Shown in pieces: positions 35,018 to 44,421 of a stretch of DNA of 64,000 nt. Each line of letters starts with the position of its first letter. Position 1 is the first letter of the stretch. Where the stretch lies: the NCBI RefSeq assembly GCF_003865095.1, contig NZ_BHYK01000002.1, positions 1 to 64,000 of the forward strand. Direction: 5' to 3'. The notes under the pieces were generated by a model. That model was not told the origin of the DNA. It saw only the letters and a list, made by a program, of their open reading frames with translations, and made no database searches. The DNA is from Clostridium tagluense (lineage in GTDB: Bacteria > Bacillota > Clostridia > Clostridiales > Clostridiaceae). A program made the translations under genes and the position numbers.

Positions 35018-37735
35018 ATGATTCCTAAAGAAGATAAGGAATTTTTCTGGGATTACTATGATATTTATTCACAGATAGATTCGGATTTTGGAGGAGGGAG
35101 TCCTTTTTATAAAACATTTCTTATGGCATATCTTATTAAATATCAAGATATGAAAACATTTGTTGAAATTGGTGTTTACAAAGGGAAATGTCTGCTACCT
35201 TTGGCATATATCATTAAGCAAAATAAAGGGGTTGCCATTGGAATAGATCCATACAATAATATGTGTGCAAGGGAGTATGATGTTGAAGAAGAAAAACGCA
35301 TTGCTATAAATGAGTTTATTGATAAGCTTGATTTTAATATGATATATAAAGAGGTTTTAGCAAAAAAAGAAGCTATGGGTTTATCTTCAAATTGTGAAAT
35401 TATTAATAAGACATCAGAAAGTGCTTGGGAAGATCTGATGTCAAAGAGAACTGTAATAAATATGCTTCATATAGATGGAAACCATGACACAAAGTATGTG
35501 GTTATGGATGCAGAAAAGTATGTTCCGATGGTCAGTGATTTTGGCGTTGTTGTATTTGATGTTATTAATTGGGACAGTGTTAATGTCGTGTATCAAAAAT
35601 ATAAAGCGGAGCTAATACCAATATTTGAATGTGATAGCTTTGCGATACTGCTTAAAGCAGAAAGAACTCAGACAAATCTAGATAAAGCAAGAGTAATGGA
35701 GAAAAAATTTAGTTATTTATATAAGAAATTATTGTACATGAACAAAGAAATAGATGAGGGAATCATTGATACCAAAATTCCTAACGTAGCTATTGGGGTT
35801 TTAACATATAATCATGAAAAATATATTGAAAAATGTCTTGATGGAATTTTTTTTCAAAAAGGAAAATTCAACAAAAATGTTTTTATAGTTGATGATTGTT
35901 CAACAGATAGTACATATGATAAAATATGTAATTACCTTAAGCGAAATGGAAATAAGCTAAAAGATTTTAATATTAGAAGTGTAAGAAATGATCTAAATAA
36001 AGGTGTAGTAAAAACATTTCATTCACTTGTGAATATGACTAAAGGCTTTGATTATGTTTCATTCTGTGAGGGAGATGATTATTGGATAAATCCAAGTAGA
36101 GTAAAAAATCACATCGATTTTTTAAAAAATAATCCTGAATGTTGTATGTCATTTAATCAGGCTTATGTGTTTTGGCAAAATACGGGGTTTTTTGAAGAAT
36201 CAGTAATTCATTGTAATCTGAATAGACGAGTATATAATATTGAGGATGTTTTAAAAGTAAACATTATTGGAAATCAAGGTTGTGCATTTTTCGATGGACG
36301 TATAATTGATCTTTTACCTGACTCGCTGTTTGAAGTGTTCATAGGTGATTGGATGCTTAATATGTTTTGTGCTACCTTTGGAGATATTGGCTATATACCT
36401 GATGTAATGACCATCTGTAGAAAGCATTCTGGTGGTATATGGACTAGTTTGAGTGGTATGCAGCAGTTGAAAGATATAATTAAGAACATCGATGAATATA
36501 ACAGATATATGGAATTTATATATGACAAAGAGTATACAAAACAACGTAATAATTGCATTGTAGAAAACAATGGTGATTTTTCTGAAAATCTTGATCTTGT
36601 AATAATAGATGATATTTTTCCCTGTGATATGAGTGGATTTCGTTATCAAGAGTTTACAAGCTATCTTGAAGAAATAGAGAATACAAAAATAATGATAACG
36701 GGTCAAACAATTGAGCAATTTCTACATTTAAATGTGGATGAGGTGATTATTCAATATAAGCGTAGTTATCCTGGATTTTCAGGAAAAGTGTGTAGGTATG
36801 ATTACTGGAGGCCCATAGGATGTAAGCTTATGTACTTTGTTTTTCCAACAAATGCATATAATGCATTGCCTATTATGGAGCATTATTATATCCCATTTGT
36901 TTTTACACTTTATCCAGGCGGAGGTTTTGCATTAAATAATTCTGAATCTGACATAAGGCTTAAGAGACTTATGGAATCTCCTTACTTTAAAAAAGTTATC
37001 GTAACCCAACAGGTTACATATGATTATTTAATAAATAATAAATTTTGTTCACTTGAAAAAATTGAATTTATTTTTGGTGGAGTTATGCCTCTTATGGAAT
37101 ATAATAAAGCAAAATCATATAACAAAATAAGGTATGGATTCGAAAAGGAAAATTTTGATATATGCTTTGTTGCACAGAAGTACAGAAAAAAAGGCGAACA
37201 CAAGGGATATGATGTATTTATTGACATAGCAAAAGTTCTTTGCGGTATGTATGTAAATATACATTTTCATGTGGTGGGTGGATTTGATGAAAATGATATT
37301 GATATATCAAATATAAAAAATCACATAACATTTTACGGAAAACTTAATATAGATAATTTTGATTCTTTTTTTAAAGACAAAGATATTATTCTTTCGCCTA
37401 ATATGCATGGAAAGTTAAGTTATGGTAATTTTGACGGATTTCCTACAGGCTCTTGTGTGGAGGCGGGACTTAGAAAAACAGCAATATTTTGTACTGATTC
37501 ATTAAATTTAAATGGTGACAGAATAGTAAATGGTAAAGAGATTGTTATTATACCCTATGATGCTAAAAAAGCAAGCGAAATTATAGAATATTACTATAAA
37601 AATCCAAAGCTGATAAAAGACATAGGTGATAATTGTCAGGAAAAGTTGCTTTACTTGTTTGGTTATGAATACCAAATTGCTCCAAGGATTAAGATATTAA
37701 AAGATGAAATAGAAAAGTCATTTCTACATTTTTGA
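35018..37735 (+). CDS. Three-domain methyltransferase / GT2 / GT4-like glycosyltransferase
   Basis: A 905-residue fusion. Residues ~1-215 are a class I methyltransferase-like domain (FVEIGVYKGKCLLPL, GIDPYNN, HIDGNHDTKYV). Residues ~255-500 are a GT2 domain (VAIGVLTYNHEKYI, VDDCSTDSTYD, FCEGDDYW). Residues ~545-905 are a GT-B-type domain (FDICFVAQKYRKKGEHKGYDVF, GFPTGSCVEAGLRKT). It may add two sugars and a methyl group in sequence. AAGGAGG precedes the ATG. No membrane segment. Confidence 0.82.
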   Translation: MIPKEDKEFFWDYYDIYSQIDSDFGGGSPFYKTFLMAYLIKYQDMKTFVEIGVYKGKCLLPLAYIIKQNKGVAIGIDPYNNMCAREYDVEEEKRIAINEFIDKLDFNMIYKEVLAKKEAMGLSSNCEIINKTSESAWEDLMSKRTVINMLHIDGNHDTKYVVMDAEKYVPMVSDFGVVVFDVINWDSVNVVYQKYKAELIPIFECDSFAILLKAERTQTNLDKARVMEKKFSYLYKKLLYMNKEIDEGIIDTKIPNVAIGVLTYNHEKYIEKCLDGIFFQKGKFNKNVFIVDDCSTDSTYDKICNYLKRNGNKLKDFNIRSVRNDLNKGVVKTFHSLVNMTKGFDYVSFCEGDDYWINPSRVKNHIDFLKNNPECCMSFNQAYVFWQNTGFFEESVIHCNLNRRVYNIEDVLKVNIIGNQGCAFFDGRIIDLLPDSLFEVFIGDWMLNMFCATFGDIGYIPDVMTICRKHSGGIWTSLSGMQQLKDIIKNIDEYNRYMEFIYDKEYTKQRNNCIVENNGDFSENLDLVIIDDIFPCDMSGFRYQEFTSYLEEIENTKIMITGQTIEQFLHLNVDEVIIQYKRSYPGFSGKVCRYDYWRPIGCKLMYFVFPTNAYNALPIMEHYYIPFVFTLYPGGGFALNNSESDIRLKRLMESPYFKKVIVTQQVTYDYLINNKFCSLEKIEFIFGGVMPLMEYNKAKSYNKIRYGFEKENFDICFVAQKYRKKGEHKGYDVFIDIAKVLCGMYVNIHFHVVGGFDENDIDISNIKNHITFYGKLNIDNFDSFFKDKDIILSPNMHGKLSYGNFDGFPTGSCVEAGLRKTAIFCTDSLNLNGDRIVNGKEIVIIPYDAKKASEIIEYYYKNPKLIKDIGDNCQEKLLYLFGYEYQIAPRIKILKDEIEKSFLHF

Positions 37736-37811
37736 AGGTGTTATTAGTTCTCCCGAAGTCTGGAATTAAGATACAAGATAAAAATTCTATAGTATGAAAG
37801 TTGGTGTAATA

Positions 37812-38507
37812 ATGAAGAACATCGTTATATGTGGAGCAGGTGGCTTTGGACGTGAAGTTGCATGGTTGATTGAAAATATTAATAAGGTGAAAAAAGAATG
37901 GAATATAATGGGATTTATTGACAACACTCCTGAGTTAAAAGAAAAAATTATTAATAAGTATCCTGTCCTTGGAGATGAGAGCTGGTTTGATGGTATTGGG
38001 TACCCAATTTATACAGTTTGTGCTGTTGGGAGTAGTATAGGGAAAAGAAGTTGGATTGAAAGACTTAGTAAGAATAAAAATATACAATTTGCTACACTTA
38101 TTGATCCGAGTGTCAATATTTCTAATGTAGTACAAATTGGTGAGGGCACCATTATATGTGCAGGAACAATTGCAACTGTTAACATCAGAATTGGAAATCA
38201 TGTAATTATAAATCTAGATTGTACATTGGGCCATGATGCTATTATTCTTGATTATTGTACTATTAATCCAAGTGTAAATATATCGGGTAACGTATATATT
38301 AATTCTATGGTTGAAGTTGGAACAGGTACTAATATTATTCAAGGAAAAAGTATAGGAACAAATTCAATTATTGGTGCTGGTTCAGTTGTAACGAAAGATA
38401 TACCAGATTATTGTACAGCGGTGGGAATACCTGCAAAACCAATTAAATTTCACTCTGAGCAAAAGGGTGTATTAGAATTACAAATAAATCTTCCAGATAT
38501 AAACTAA
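37812..38507 (+). CDS. NeuD/PglD-like sugar O- or N-acyltransferase
   Basis: About 231 residues. The N-terminal Rossmann-like part (IVICGAGGFGREVAWLI) binds the sugar nucleotide; the C-terminal left-handed beta-helix has hexapeptide repeats (VQIGEGTIICAGTIATVNIRIG, IGTNSIIGAGSVVTKDIPD) and the catalytic His in NLDCTLGHDAII. In PglD such enzymes acetylate a 4-amino-deoxy sugar nucleotide, which fits the aminotransferase at 40.6 kb. An ATG at 37794 is also possible, but the one at 37812 starts the conserved sequence. Confidence 0.85.
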   Translation: MKNIVICGAGGFGREVAWLIENINKVKKEWNIMGFIDNTPELKEKIINKYPVLGDESWFDGIGYPIYTVCAVGSSIGKRSWIERLSKNKNIQFATLIDPSVNISNVVQIGEGTIICAGTIATVNIRIGNHVIINLDCTLGHDAIILDYCTINPSVNISGNVYINSMVEVGTGTNIIQGKSIGTNSIIGAGSVVTKDIPDYCTAVGIPAKPIKFHSEQKGVLELQINLPDIN

Positions 38508-38532
38508 GCTCAGGATTAATTGTAGATTATAA

Positions 38533-38566
38533 GAAAGGCCTTCTGCTTTAATGCAGAGGGTCTTTC
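38533..38566 (+). terminator. Terminator
   Basis: GAAAGGCCTTCTGC and GCAGAGGGTCTTTC pair around a short loop, followed by ATTTTT. Confidence 0.75.
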
Positions 38567-38612
38567 ATTTTTAATATTAGCATTGCGGCAGACTTATTCC
38601 ATACTGAAAATT

Positions 38613-38712
38613 ATGCAGGTACACTTTTTAACTTATTGCATACAATAAATGGGATAACATTTTTCGTCCTAAGAATATGCAGAAAAGATTAGTGATATTC
38701 ATTTAAGGGTAG
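38613..38712 (+). repeat. Duplicated leader sequence, copy 2
   Basis: The counterpart of 34905-34992, with about 12 extra bases before the common TTAAGGGTAG end. It precedes the double glycosyltransferase gene. Confidence 0.65.
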
Positions 38713-38741
38713 TAAATTTATACGAGAGGAAGGTAAGTAAA

Positions 38742-40355
38742 ATGAAAGAAAATAAGATGGTGTTTATTACCTGCGTAAATGATGAAGATTTATATCAGAA
38801 ATGCTTATCATATATTAAAAAACTTCAAGTGCCTGAATGTATGGAAATTGAAATAATAGCAATAAGAGATGCTAAAAGCATGACCTCGGCTTATAATTTG
38901 GCTATGTTGAAAAATGATTCTAAATATAAAGTTTACCTTCATCAGGATGTTTATATACAAAATACAAATTTCATTTTTGATATATTAAATGTGTTCAAAA
39001 GAGATGTAAAAATAGGTCTTATAGGTATGATAGGTGCAAAAATTATTCCAGTATCAGGAATTTGGTGGGAAGATAATTGTAGAGTAGGAAAAGTTTATAG
39101 CAGTCATAGCGGAGCTATGGAATTACTTAAATTTGATGAAGGTAAAGACTTGTATACTGAATTAAAAGGAATAGATGGACTGATAATGATAACACAATAT
39201 GATTTACCTTGGAGAGAAGACATATTTGATGGATGGCATTTTTATGATATTTCACAAAGTGTTGAATTCATACGCAAAGGATTTAAGGTAGTTGTTCCCA
39301 AACAGCAAGTTGCATGGTGTATTCATGATTGTGGATATGTAAATACAAATGGATTTGAAGAATATAGAAATAAATTTTTAGACAATTATTCCAAAGACAT
39401 ATTACCATTAGTTAGTATATTGATACCTACTTACAATCAAACTTGCTATCTTAAACAAGCTCTTGATTCTGCATTGAATCAAAGTTATAGAAATATTGAA
39501 ATTATTATATGTGATGACAGTACGACGAGTTATGTAAAAGAGTTAGTAGAGAAATATATGCTTAAGAGTAATAAAATTAAGTATATTAATAATGGCGAAC
39601 CATGTGGGTTTAGAGGGAAGATTAATAAACAAAAGTGCTTTGAAGCATCATCAGGAGAGTATATAAGCTATTTGTTACATGATGACCTTTACAACTCAAA
39701 TAAAATAGATAGGATGATTAATTACTTCCTTTATGACGATACACTCTCTCTTATAACAAGCTACAGAAGAATGATTAATGAAAATGGTGAATATTTCAGC
39801 GATAGTTTTAGAACCCTATGTCAATATTCTAATGATACTCGTTTAACTGGAGAAGAGGCGGGAAGAAAGATCCTTTTTTCTATGATTAACTATATTGGTG
39901 AAGAAACGACTGCCATGTTTAGGAGAAATGTGGTGGATTTTTATGACACTTACAATACCATCATTGATTATGATGAATATAAAATATATTGTTTAAGTGA
40001 TATAGCTTTATGGTTGAATTTATTAAGAAGAGGAAACATGATTTATATTTCTGAACAATTAAGCAATTTTAGAATTCATAACTCTCAGAATTCCTATGAT
40101 AAGATTTTAGTTTGTTGGGCTTCAATTGATTTTTTCAATATGATTATTTCTTCCTATGAAAATAAAGTATTTATTAAAAATAGAAAAGAACTTTTAGAAA
40201 GCCTTATGGCTTGGTATAAGGAGTATGCTGGAGATTTAATTATGTTTAGTAATCTCTATAACCATAGCTTAAAAGATAATGAAGAGATAATGAAACTTAG
40301 GGATGAATATATAAAATGTTATACTAAATTTATAACTATATTATTGGGAGGTTAA
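38742..40355 (+). CDS. Double glycosyltransferase (StrF-like plus GT2)
   Basis: A 537-residue fusion. Residues 1-~215 match StrF-type GT2 domains (FITCVNDEDLYQKCL, VYLHQDVYI, DLPWREDIFDGWHFYDIS). Residues ~225-480 are a classical GT2 domain (VSILIPTYNQTCYLKQALDSA, ICDDSTTS, YLLHDDLYNSNKI). Both keep metal-site acids, so both could be active. GAGAGGAAGG precedes the ATG. It is the last plus-strand gene before the deoxyamino sugar genes on the other strand. Confidence 0.85.
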   Translation: MKENKMVFITCVNDEDLYQKCLSYIKKLQVPECMEIEIIAIRDAKSMTSAYNLAMLKNDSKYKVYLHQDVYIQNTNFIFDILNVFKRDVKIGLIGMIGAKIIPVSGIWWEDNCRVGKVYSSHSGAMELLKFDEGKDLYTELKGIDGLIMITQYDLPWREDIFDGWHFYDISQSVEFIRKGFKVVVPKQQVAWCIHDCGYVNTNGFEEYRNKFLDNYSKDILPLVSILIPTYNQTCYLKQALDSALNQSYRNIEIIICDDSTTSYVKELVEKYMLKSNKIKYINNGEPCGFRGKINKQKCFEASSGEYISYLLHDDLYNSNKIDRMINYFLYDDTLSLITSYRRMINENGEYFSDSFRTLCQYSNDTRLTGEEAGRKILFSMINYIGEETTAMFRRNVVDFYDTYNTIIDYDEYKIYCLSDIALWLNLLRRGNMIYISEQLSNFRIHNSQNSYDKILVCWASIDFFNMIISSYENKVFIKNRKELLESLMAWYKEYAGDLIMFSNLYNHSLKDNEEIMKLRDEYIKCYTKFITILLGG

Positions 40356-40367
40356 TAATATAAACTC

Positions 40368-40419
40368 AATGTTGAAGGCGCTGTTGGTTGCATTTGAATT
40401 ATTAGCGCACTTCGACATT
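40368..40419. terminator. Inverted repeat between convergent genes
   Basis: AATGTTGAAGGCGCT and AGCGCACTTCGACATT form a long, nearly perfect stem with a 21-nt loop. No T tract follows on either strand, so its role as a terminator is uncertain. Confidence 0.5.
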
Positions 40420-40558
40420 AGAAGTTTTAGCTGTAATTAATTGACTGAATTTAGTACGTGGTTAGTATCATTGGGGAAAGACGTGTAGATTTCAACCAGC
40501 TAAAATTATATTATTCATGCCATAATAGCTAATTTTCAACTATAGAATACTACATAGT

Positions 40559-41665
40559 TTATCCTTTTAGAATAATATTACAAATCATATTAACATCTTC
40601 TAAATCTAAATCGGCATATAATGGTAATGTTAATATATTATCAGATATTCTTTTTGCAACAGGTGTTTTTTGAATTTCAAACATTCCATTATATGCTTCA
40701 AAGTCACTAGTGATTGGGTAAAAATATTTTCGTGCAAATATATTATTCTGTTGGAGCAAATCAGCAATCTCATCCCTATTCTTACCAAATTCTTTTTTAT
40801 CAAATAGCACTGGAAAGTAACTATAATTTTGAGTGACATTCTTTTGCGAATCGCATAACTTCAAGCCTTTCACGTAAGACAGCAATTCGCGATATCTATT
40901 CATTACTAAATTCCGTTTTGCAATTTCCTCATTAATATGATTAATATTGCAAAGCCCCATAGCCGCATGCATTTCAGTCATTTTAGCATTGGTTCCAATG
41001 ATAGGTACGAATTCTTGACCATCCATTCCAAACTGACGGAGTTTTGCAAATATAGAAGAGTACTTTGAATCACTGTATGTCAAGCCACCACCTTCAACTG
41101 TATGAAAAACCTTCGTAGCATGAAAACTAAACATTGACATGTCCCCAAAATTTCCAATTGCAGTACCGTTTAGCTTTATACCAAAGGCATGTGCAGCATC
41201 ATATATAACCTTTAGATTATATTTTTTTGCTATTGCATCAATTGCATAAACATCACAAATATTACCATAAACATGAACAGGCATTATCGCTGAGGTTTTT
41301 TCAGTTATAAGTGCCTCAATTTTGCTCACATCAATTGTATAGTCATCTTCATTTATATCACAAAATACAGGAGTTAATCTATTATGCACAATAGCCTGAG
41401 TAGTAGAAGCGAAGGTAAAGGGTGTAGTTATTATTTCGCCAGACAAATCTAGTGCTTGAATAGCAAGTTCAAGTGCGAGATGTCCATTGGCAAATAATGC
41501 AATATTAGCTACTTGTAGATATTCACCTAATCGCTTCTCTAAAGCTTGGTGTTTTGGTCCGGTATGAGTTAGCCATCTAGTATCCCACATATCTTTTATC
41601 TCACTAATATACTCTTGATAAGGTGGCATTGATGGCTTAACAACTGGTATTGATTTTAAATTCAT
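40559..41665 (-). CDS. DegT/DnrJ/EryC1-family sugar aminotransferase
   Basis: A 368-residue PLP enzyme that transfers an amino group to a keto sugar nucleotide. The PLP Lys lies in SFHATKVFHTVEGGG, and TTPFTFASTTQAIVHN and DAAHAFG are typical of VioA/FdtB-like enzymes. It follows the 2,3-dehydratase and 3-ketoreductase, so a 4-keto-2,6-dideoxy sugar is the likely substrate and a 4-amino-2,4,6-trideoxy sugar the product. The ATG overlaps the upstream stop (ATGA) and has AGGGGGGTG upstream. Confidence 0.85.
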   Translation of the reverse strand: MNLKSIPVVKPSMPPYQEYISEIKDMWDTRWLTHTGPKHQALEKRLGEYLQVANIALFANGHLALELAIQALDLSGEIITTPFTFASTTQAIVHNRLTPVFCDINEDDYTIDVSKIEALITEKTSAIMPVHVYGNICDVYAIDAIAKKYNLKVIYDAAHAFGIKLNGTAIGNFGDMSMFSFHATKVFHTVEGGGLTYSDSKYSSIFAKLRQFGMDGQEFVPIIGTNAKMTEMHAAMGLCNINHINEEIAKRNLVMNRYRELLSYVKGLKLCDSQKNVTQNYSYFPVLFDKKEFGKNRDEIADLLQQNNIFARKYFYPITSDFEAYNGMFEIQKTPVAKRISDNILTLPLYADLDLEDVNMICNIILKG

Positions 41666-42702
41666 ATATTCACCCCCCTATTTCTAGCTATTTTAAAAAT
41701 ATCATCAATTTGCCTACCTTGCATTTCTATTTTACCGTATGATTCTATGCGTACAACATTGTCTACTATACAATCATAGAAATGATTAATAGATCCTAAA
41801 AATTGGTCATTCATATCAATCTTAAATACTCTATCTTCTTGCTTTTTCAGTAATACTGTAGGTTTAAAGTTTGCAGGTGTAGTAAAAATTCTTGGAGCAT
41901 AAATGCAACCCTCACTTCCCCATATTTCCATTTCACATTTATATGAATTATCCATCCCAAATGAAACTTGAGCGGTAATATGCGCATCATTTTCTAAAGT
42001 TGCACTTCCAAATACATCTATATTTTGTTCTTTTGCCATATTTAAAGTAGCTGTCATTATTCGTGTTGTTTTACCTAGAAGCAATGTAGACAATTTTATA
42101 GGATAACCACCGCAATCGAGTAAAGCTCCTCCACCGAGATTTTTGTCATATCTAAAATCTGTAGCGCCTCTATAGGGGAATCCAAAAGCAACTCTAATTT
42201 GCCTAATTTCTCCGATTTCTCTATTATCAATCAATTCAAAAATTTTATTTATCTGCGTATGATAACAAAATGCGTAGTTTTCATGTAGGGCTAATTGTTT
42301 TTGATCTGCTATTCTAAGCAACTTCTTTGTATCTTCTAAATTCGTTGTAAAAGGTTTTTCCAACAATACATGCTTTCCATACTCCAAAGCTTTTTTAGCC
42401 CAAACATAATGTAAAGCTGGGGGCAAGGGAATATATACCGCTTCAATGTTATCTGAAGATAGCAGGTCTTGATAACTATTAAAAATTCTACCTTCAAATT
42501 CTCTTCTGAAATTCTCTGCCCTTGCTTGTGATTTTTTGAGCACCATGCTTAAGTCTTGGTCATCAAAAAATTGATTTCGTTCATGAGGTTTTGCAATTGC
42601 CACACCTTCATACACAAAGCATCTACTTGATTTTAGTGCTGGTAAAAACCTACGAAGAGCAATATCTGATGGTCCTAATATACCTATTCTTAATTTATTC
42701 AT
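41662..42702 (-). CDS. Gfo/Idh/MocA-family NDP-sugar 3-ketoreductase
   Basis: A 346-residue NAD(P)-dependent oxidoreductase. The N-terminal Rossmann fold reads RIGILGPSDIALRRFLPAL, and the family motif EKPFTTNLEDTK is clear; GGGALLDCGGYPI matches the catalytic helix of sugar 3-ketoreductases. Beside a 2,3-dehydratase it should reduce the 3-keto-2-deoxy intermediate, as SpnN-type enzymes do in antibiotic sugar pathways. It starts one base after the dehydratase stop region, so the three genes are one operon. GGAGG precedes the ATG. Confidence 0.85.
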   Translation of the reverse strand: MNKLRIGILGPSDIALRRFLPALKSSRCFVYEGVAIAKPHERNQFFDDQDLSMVLKKSQARAENFRREFEGRIFNSYQDLLSSDNIEAVYIPLPPALHYVWAKKALEYGKHVLLEKPFTTNLEDTKKLLRIADQKQLALHENYAFCYHTQINKIFELIDNREIGEIRQIRVAFGFPYRGATDFRYDKNLGGGALLDCGGYPIKLSTLLLGKTTRIMTATLNMAKEQNIDVFGSATLENDAHITAQVSFGMDNSYKCEMEIWGSEGCIYAPRIFTTPANFKPTVLLKKQEDRVFKIDMNDQFLGSINHFYDCIVDNVVRIESYGKIEMQGRQIDDIFKIARNRGVNI

Positions 42703-42703
42703 T

Positions 42704-44092
42704 TTAAACCTCCAGCAATGAAAGTAGATTTCGCAATTGTATATTTAAGCAATTATTTATTTGTACAAGTGTATTAAGTGTTTTATAATCACACCAAAAA
42801 TATCCATGTGGTAAATCCAATGAAATTTCACTTTTTTGAATTTCTATAATTACATTTCGGTTTTGTTCATGATAAAAGCGTCCGCCCTCTTCAGAAAGCA
42901 ATATATCAACTGCAATACCTTCCTTTGCAAAAAGTTTTTTATAAAACAAGATGGAAATCTCATCTTTACCTCTTTCATCAATACCTTCATCTTGTATAGT
43001 GGCGCCTAATTCTACTCCATCAAAGCAACCAATTTCCGACTTTGCATTTACCAAAAATTTCTTAATTCCATCTTCAACACAGTATATTAAACCAAAAGTG
43101 GAAATGCCTGTTGCCTCGAAAAGTGGTTGTGTCCAGTTGCTAACTTCACGTCCTTGTATGCATATGTCACAGAAAATCACATGGAAAGGAAATGGTTTGT
43201 CACAGACAAATGCTTTATCTTCCATATGCCAATGTTTTAAACTGTAAAGATCTGTTAACATGGTTTCTATGTCGCTAAACATCTTATGATTATTAAAAGT
43301 GTGAAATATTTCAGTTAATATATGCTGATTGGCAACGCCAGTAAGTGAACGTAAAAGAGTTATATCCTTACATTTGTTTTCGATTTCTTTTAGTTCGTTG
43401 TTATCCGTATCCATTAGTGAAAAAGGAATGCAAGAAAGAACGGTACGTGTATCCATATTTACTATATTATCCTGACGCATAAATTGTTTAATTTGTCCTA
43501 GCGTCATCCATCTATGAGTAAGTGGTTCAATAATAGGTGCATCCACAATTAAAATAACATTTCGATTTCTTTTTTTTAAAAATCGAGAAGACTGTTCAGA
43601 TTGTAATTGATCTACAAGTGTTTGATGTGGTGTTGCTTTTATAAAATATTCAAGAAAAGCAGGTTTCTCACCACCATGTTTTTGCATGAAATTACTCTTT
43701 GTTGCTTGTATAGTTGGTGACAACTGTACTTTATTGATATTCCCTGGTTCGATTTTAGCTTGCATTAAAAAATGTAACACTCCATTAATTTGTTTGCAAA
43801 TAATACCTAGAAAGCCTATTTCTTGTTGTATGATAATGGGTTGCTCTATAAACAGAGAACCGTTCTGATATTGCTGAATTCCAGATATTGAAAAAAAGCT
43901 TTTGTTTTTGTTAATTATTTTACCATAACCTTTATCATAAAACCAAAATTTACTTTCATCTAAATATATTCTTTTTATTTTAACTTCAAGGCTAGAATTT
44001 TCTTCATCTATCCATTTTATCAAGGATTTAGTTGAATGGAGACCTTCCTTAGTTAACCATGAAATCATTAAATCATAAAATATACTGCTCAC
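42704..44092 (-). CDS. NDP-hexose 2,3-dehydratase (TylX3/SpnO family)
   Basis: A 462-residue protein of the expected family length, built of two homologous halves: MQAKIEPGNINKVQLSPTIQ (about 110-129) matches VNAKSEIGCFDGVELGATIQ (about 347-366), and RFLKKRNRNVI matches RFYHEQNRNVI. The family removes the 2-OH of NDP-4-keto-6-deoxyglucose to open the 2,6-dideoxy sugar route known from actinobacterial antibiotics. It is the first gene of the minus-strand trio. GTG start; GAGGAAGTG lies upstream at a slightly long distance. Confidence 0.82.
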   Translation of the reverse strand: MSSIFYDLMISWLTKEGLHSTKSLIKWIDEENSSLEVKIKRIYLDESKFWFYDKGYGKIINKNKSFFSISGIQQYQNGSLFIEQPIIIQQEIGFLGIICKQINGVLHFLMQAKIEPGNINKVQLSPTIQATKSNFMQKHGGEKPAFLEYFIKATPHQTLVDQLQSEQSSRFLKKRNRNVILIVDAPIIEPLTHRWMTLGQIKQFMRQDNIVNMDTRTVLSCIPFSLMDTDNNELKEIENKCKDITLLRSLTGVANQHILTEIFHTFNNHKMFSDIETMLTDLYSLKHWHMEDKAFVCDKPFPFHVIFCDICIQGREVSNWTQPLFEATGISTFGLIYCVEDGIKKFLVNAKSEIGCFDGVELGATIQDEGIDERGKDEISILFYKKLFAKEGIAVDILLSEEGGRFYHEQNRNVIIEIQKSEISLDLPHGYFWCDYKTLNTLVQINNCLNIQLRNLLSLLEV

Positions 44093-44344
44093 AAGTAATC
44101 ACTTCCTCAATAAGATTAAAAGGTACAATTACACACTAAAATGTAATATGTATGTATACTTGTAGTAATATCATATGAAACAAATTTGATTTAGTGATTA
44201 TTGTTAATAAAATTACAATTGTTTTACATTTAATATGAACACCTATGAATTGCAAATAAGGTAAATTGTTTTTTAGCAAAGAACTCACAATGGTTTTATT
44301 TGGCTAGAGAATGTATAGACTATACCTATTATTTTATAATGAAA
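44093..44344. other. AT-rich upstream region of deoxysugar operon
   Basis: No gene or repeat is visible. It must hold the minus-strand promoter of the trio, but no candidate stands out. Confidence 0.5.
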
Positions 44345-44385
44345 AATACCTATATTATCCTGTTGTTAGGATAATATAAGTATTT
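44345..44385 (-). terminator. Terminator after DNRLRE protein 1
   Basis: An AT-rich stem of about 17 bp (AAATACCTATATTATCCT / AGGATAATATAAGTATTT) with T on the minus-strand 3' side. Confidence 0.75.
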
Positions 44386-44421
44386 TTATTTCGTTCATAA
44401 TATATTTTTTTCAAAGATGAT

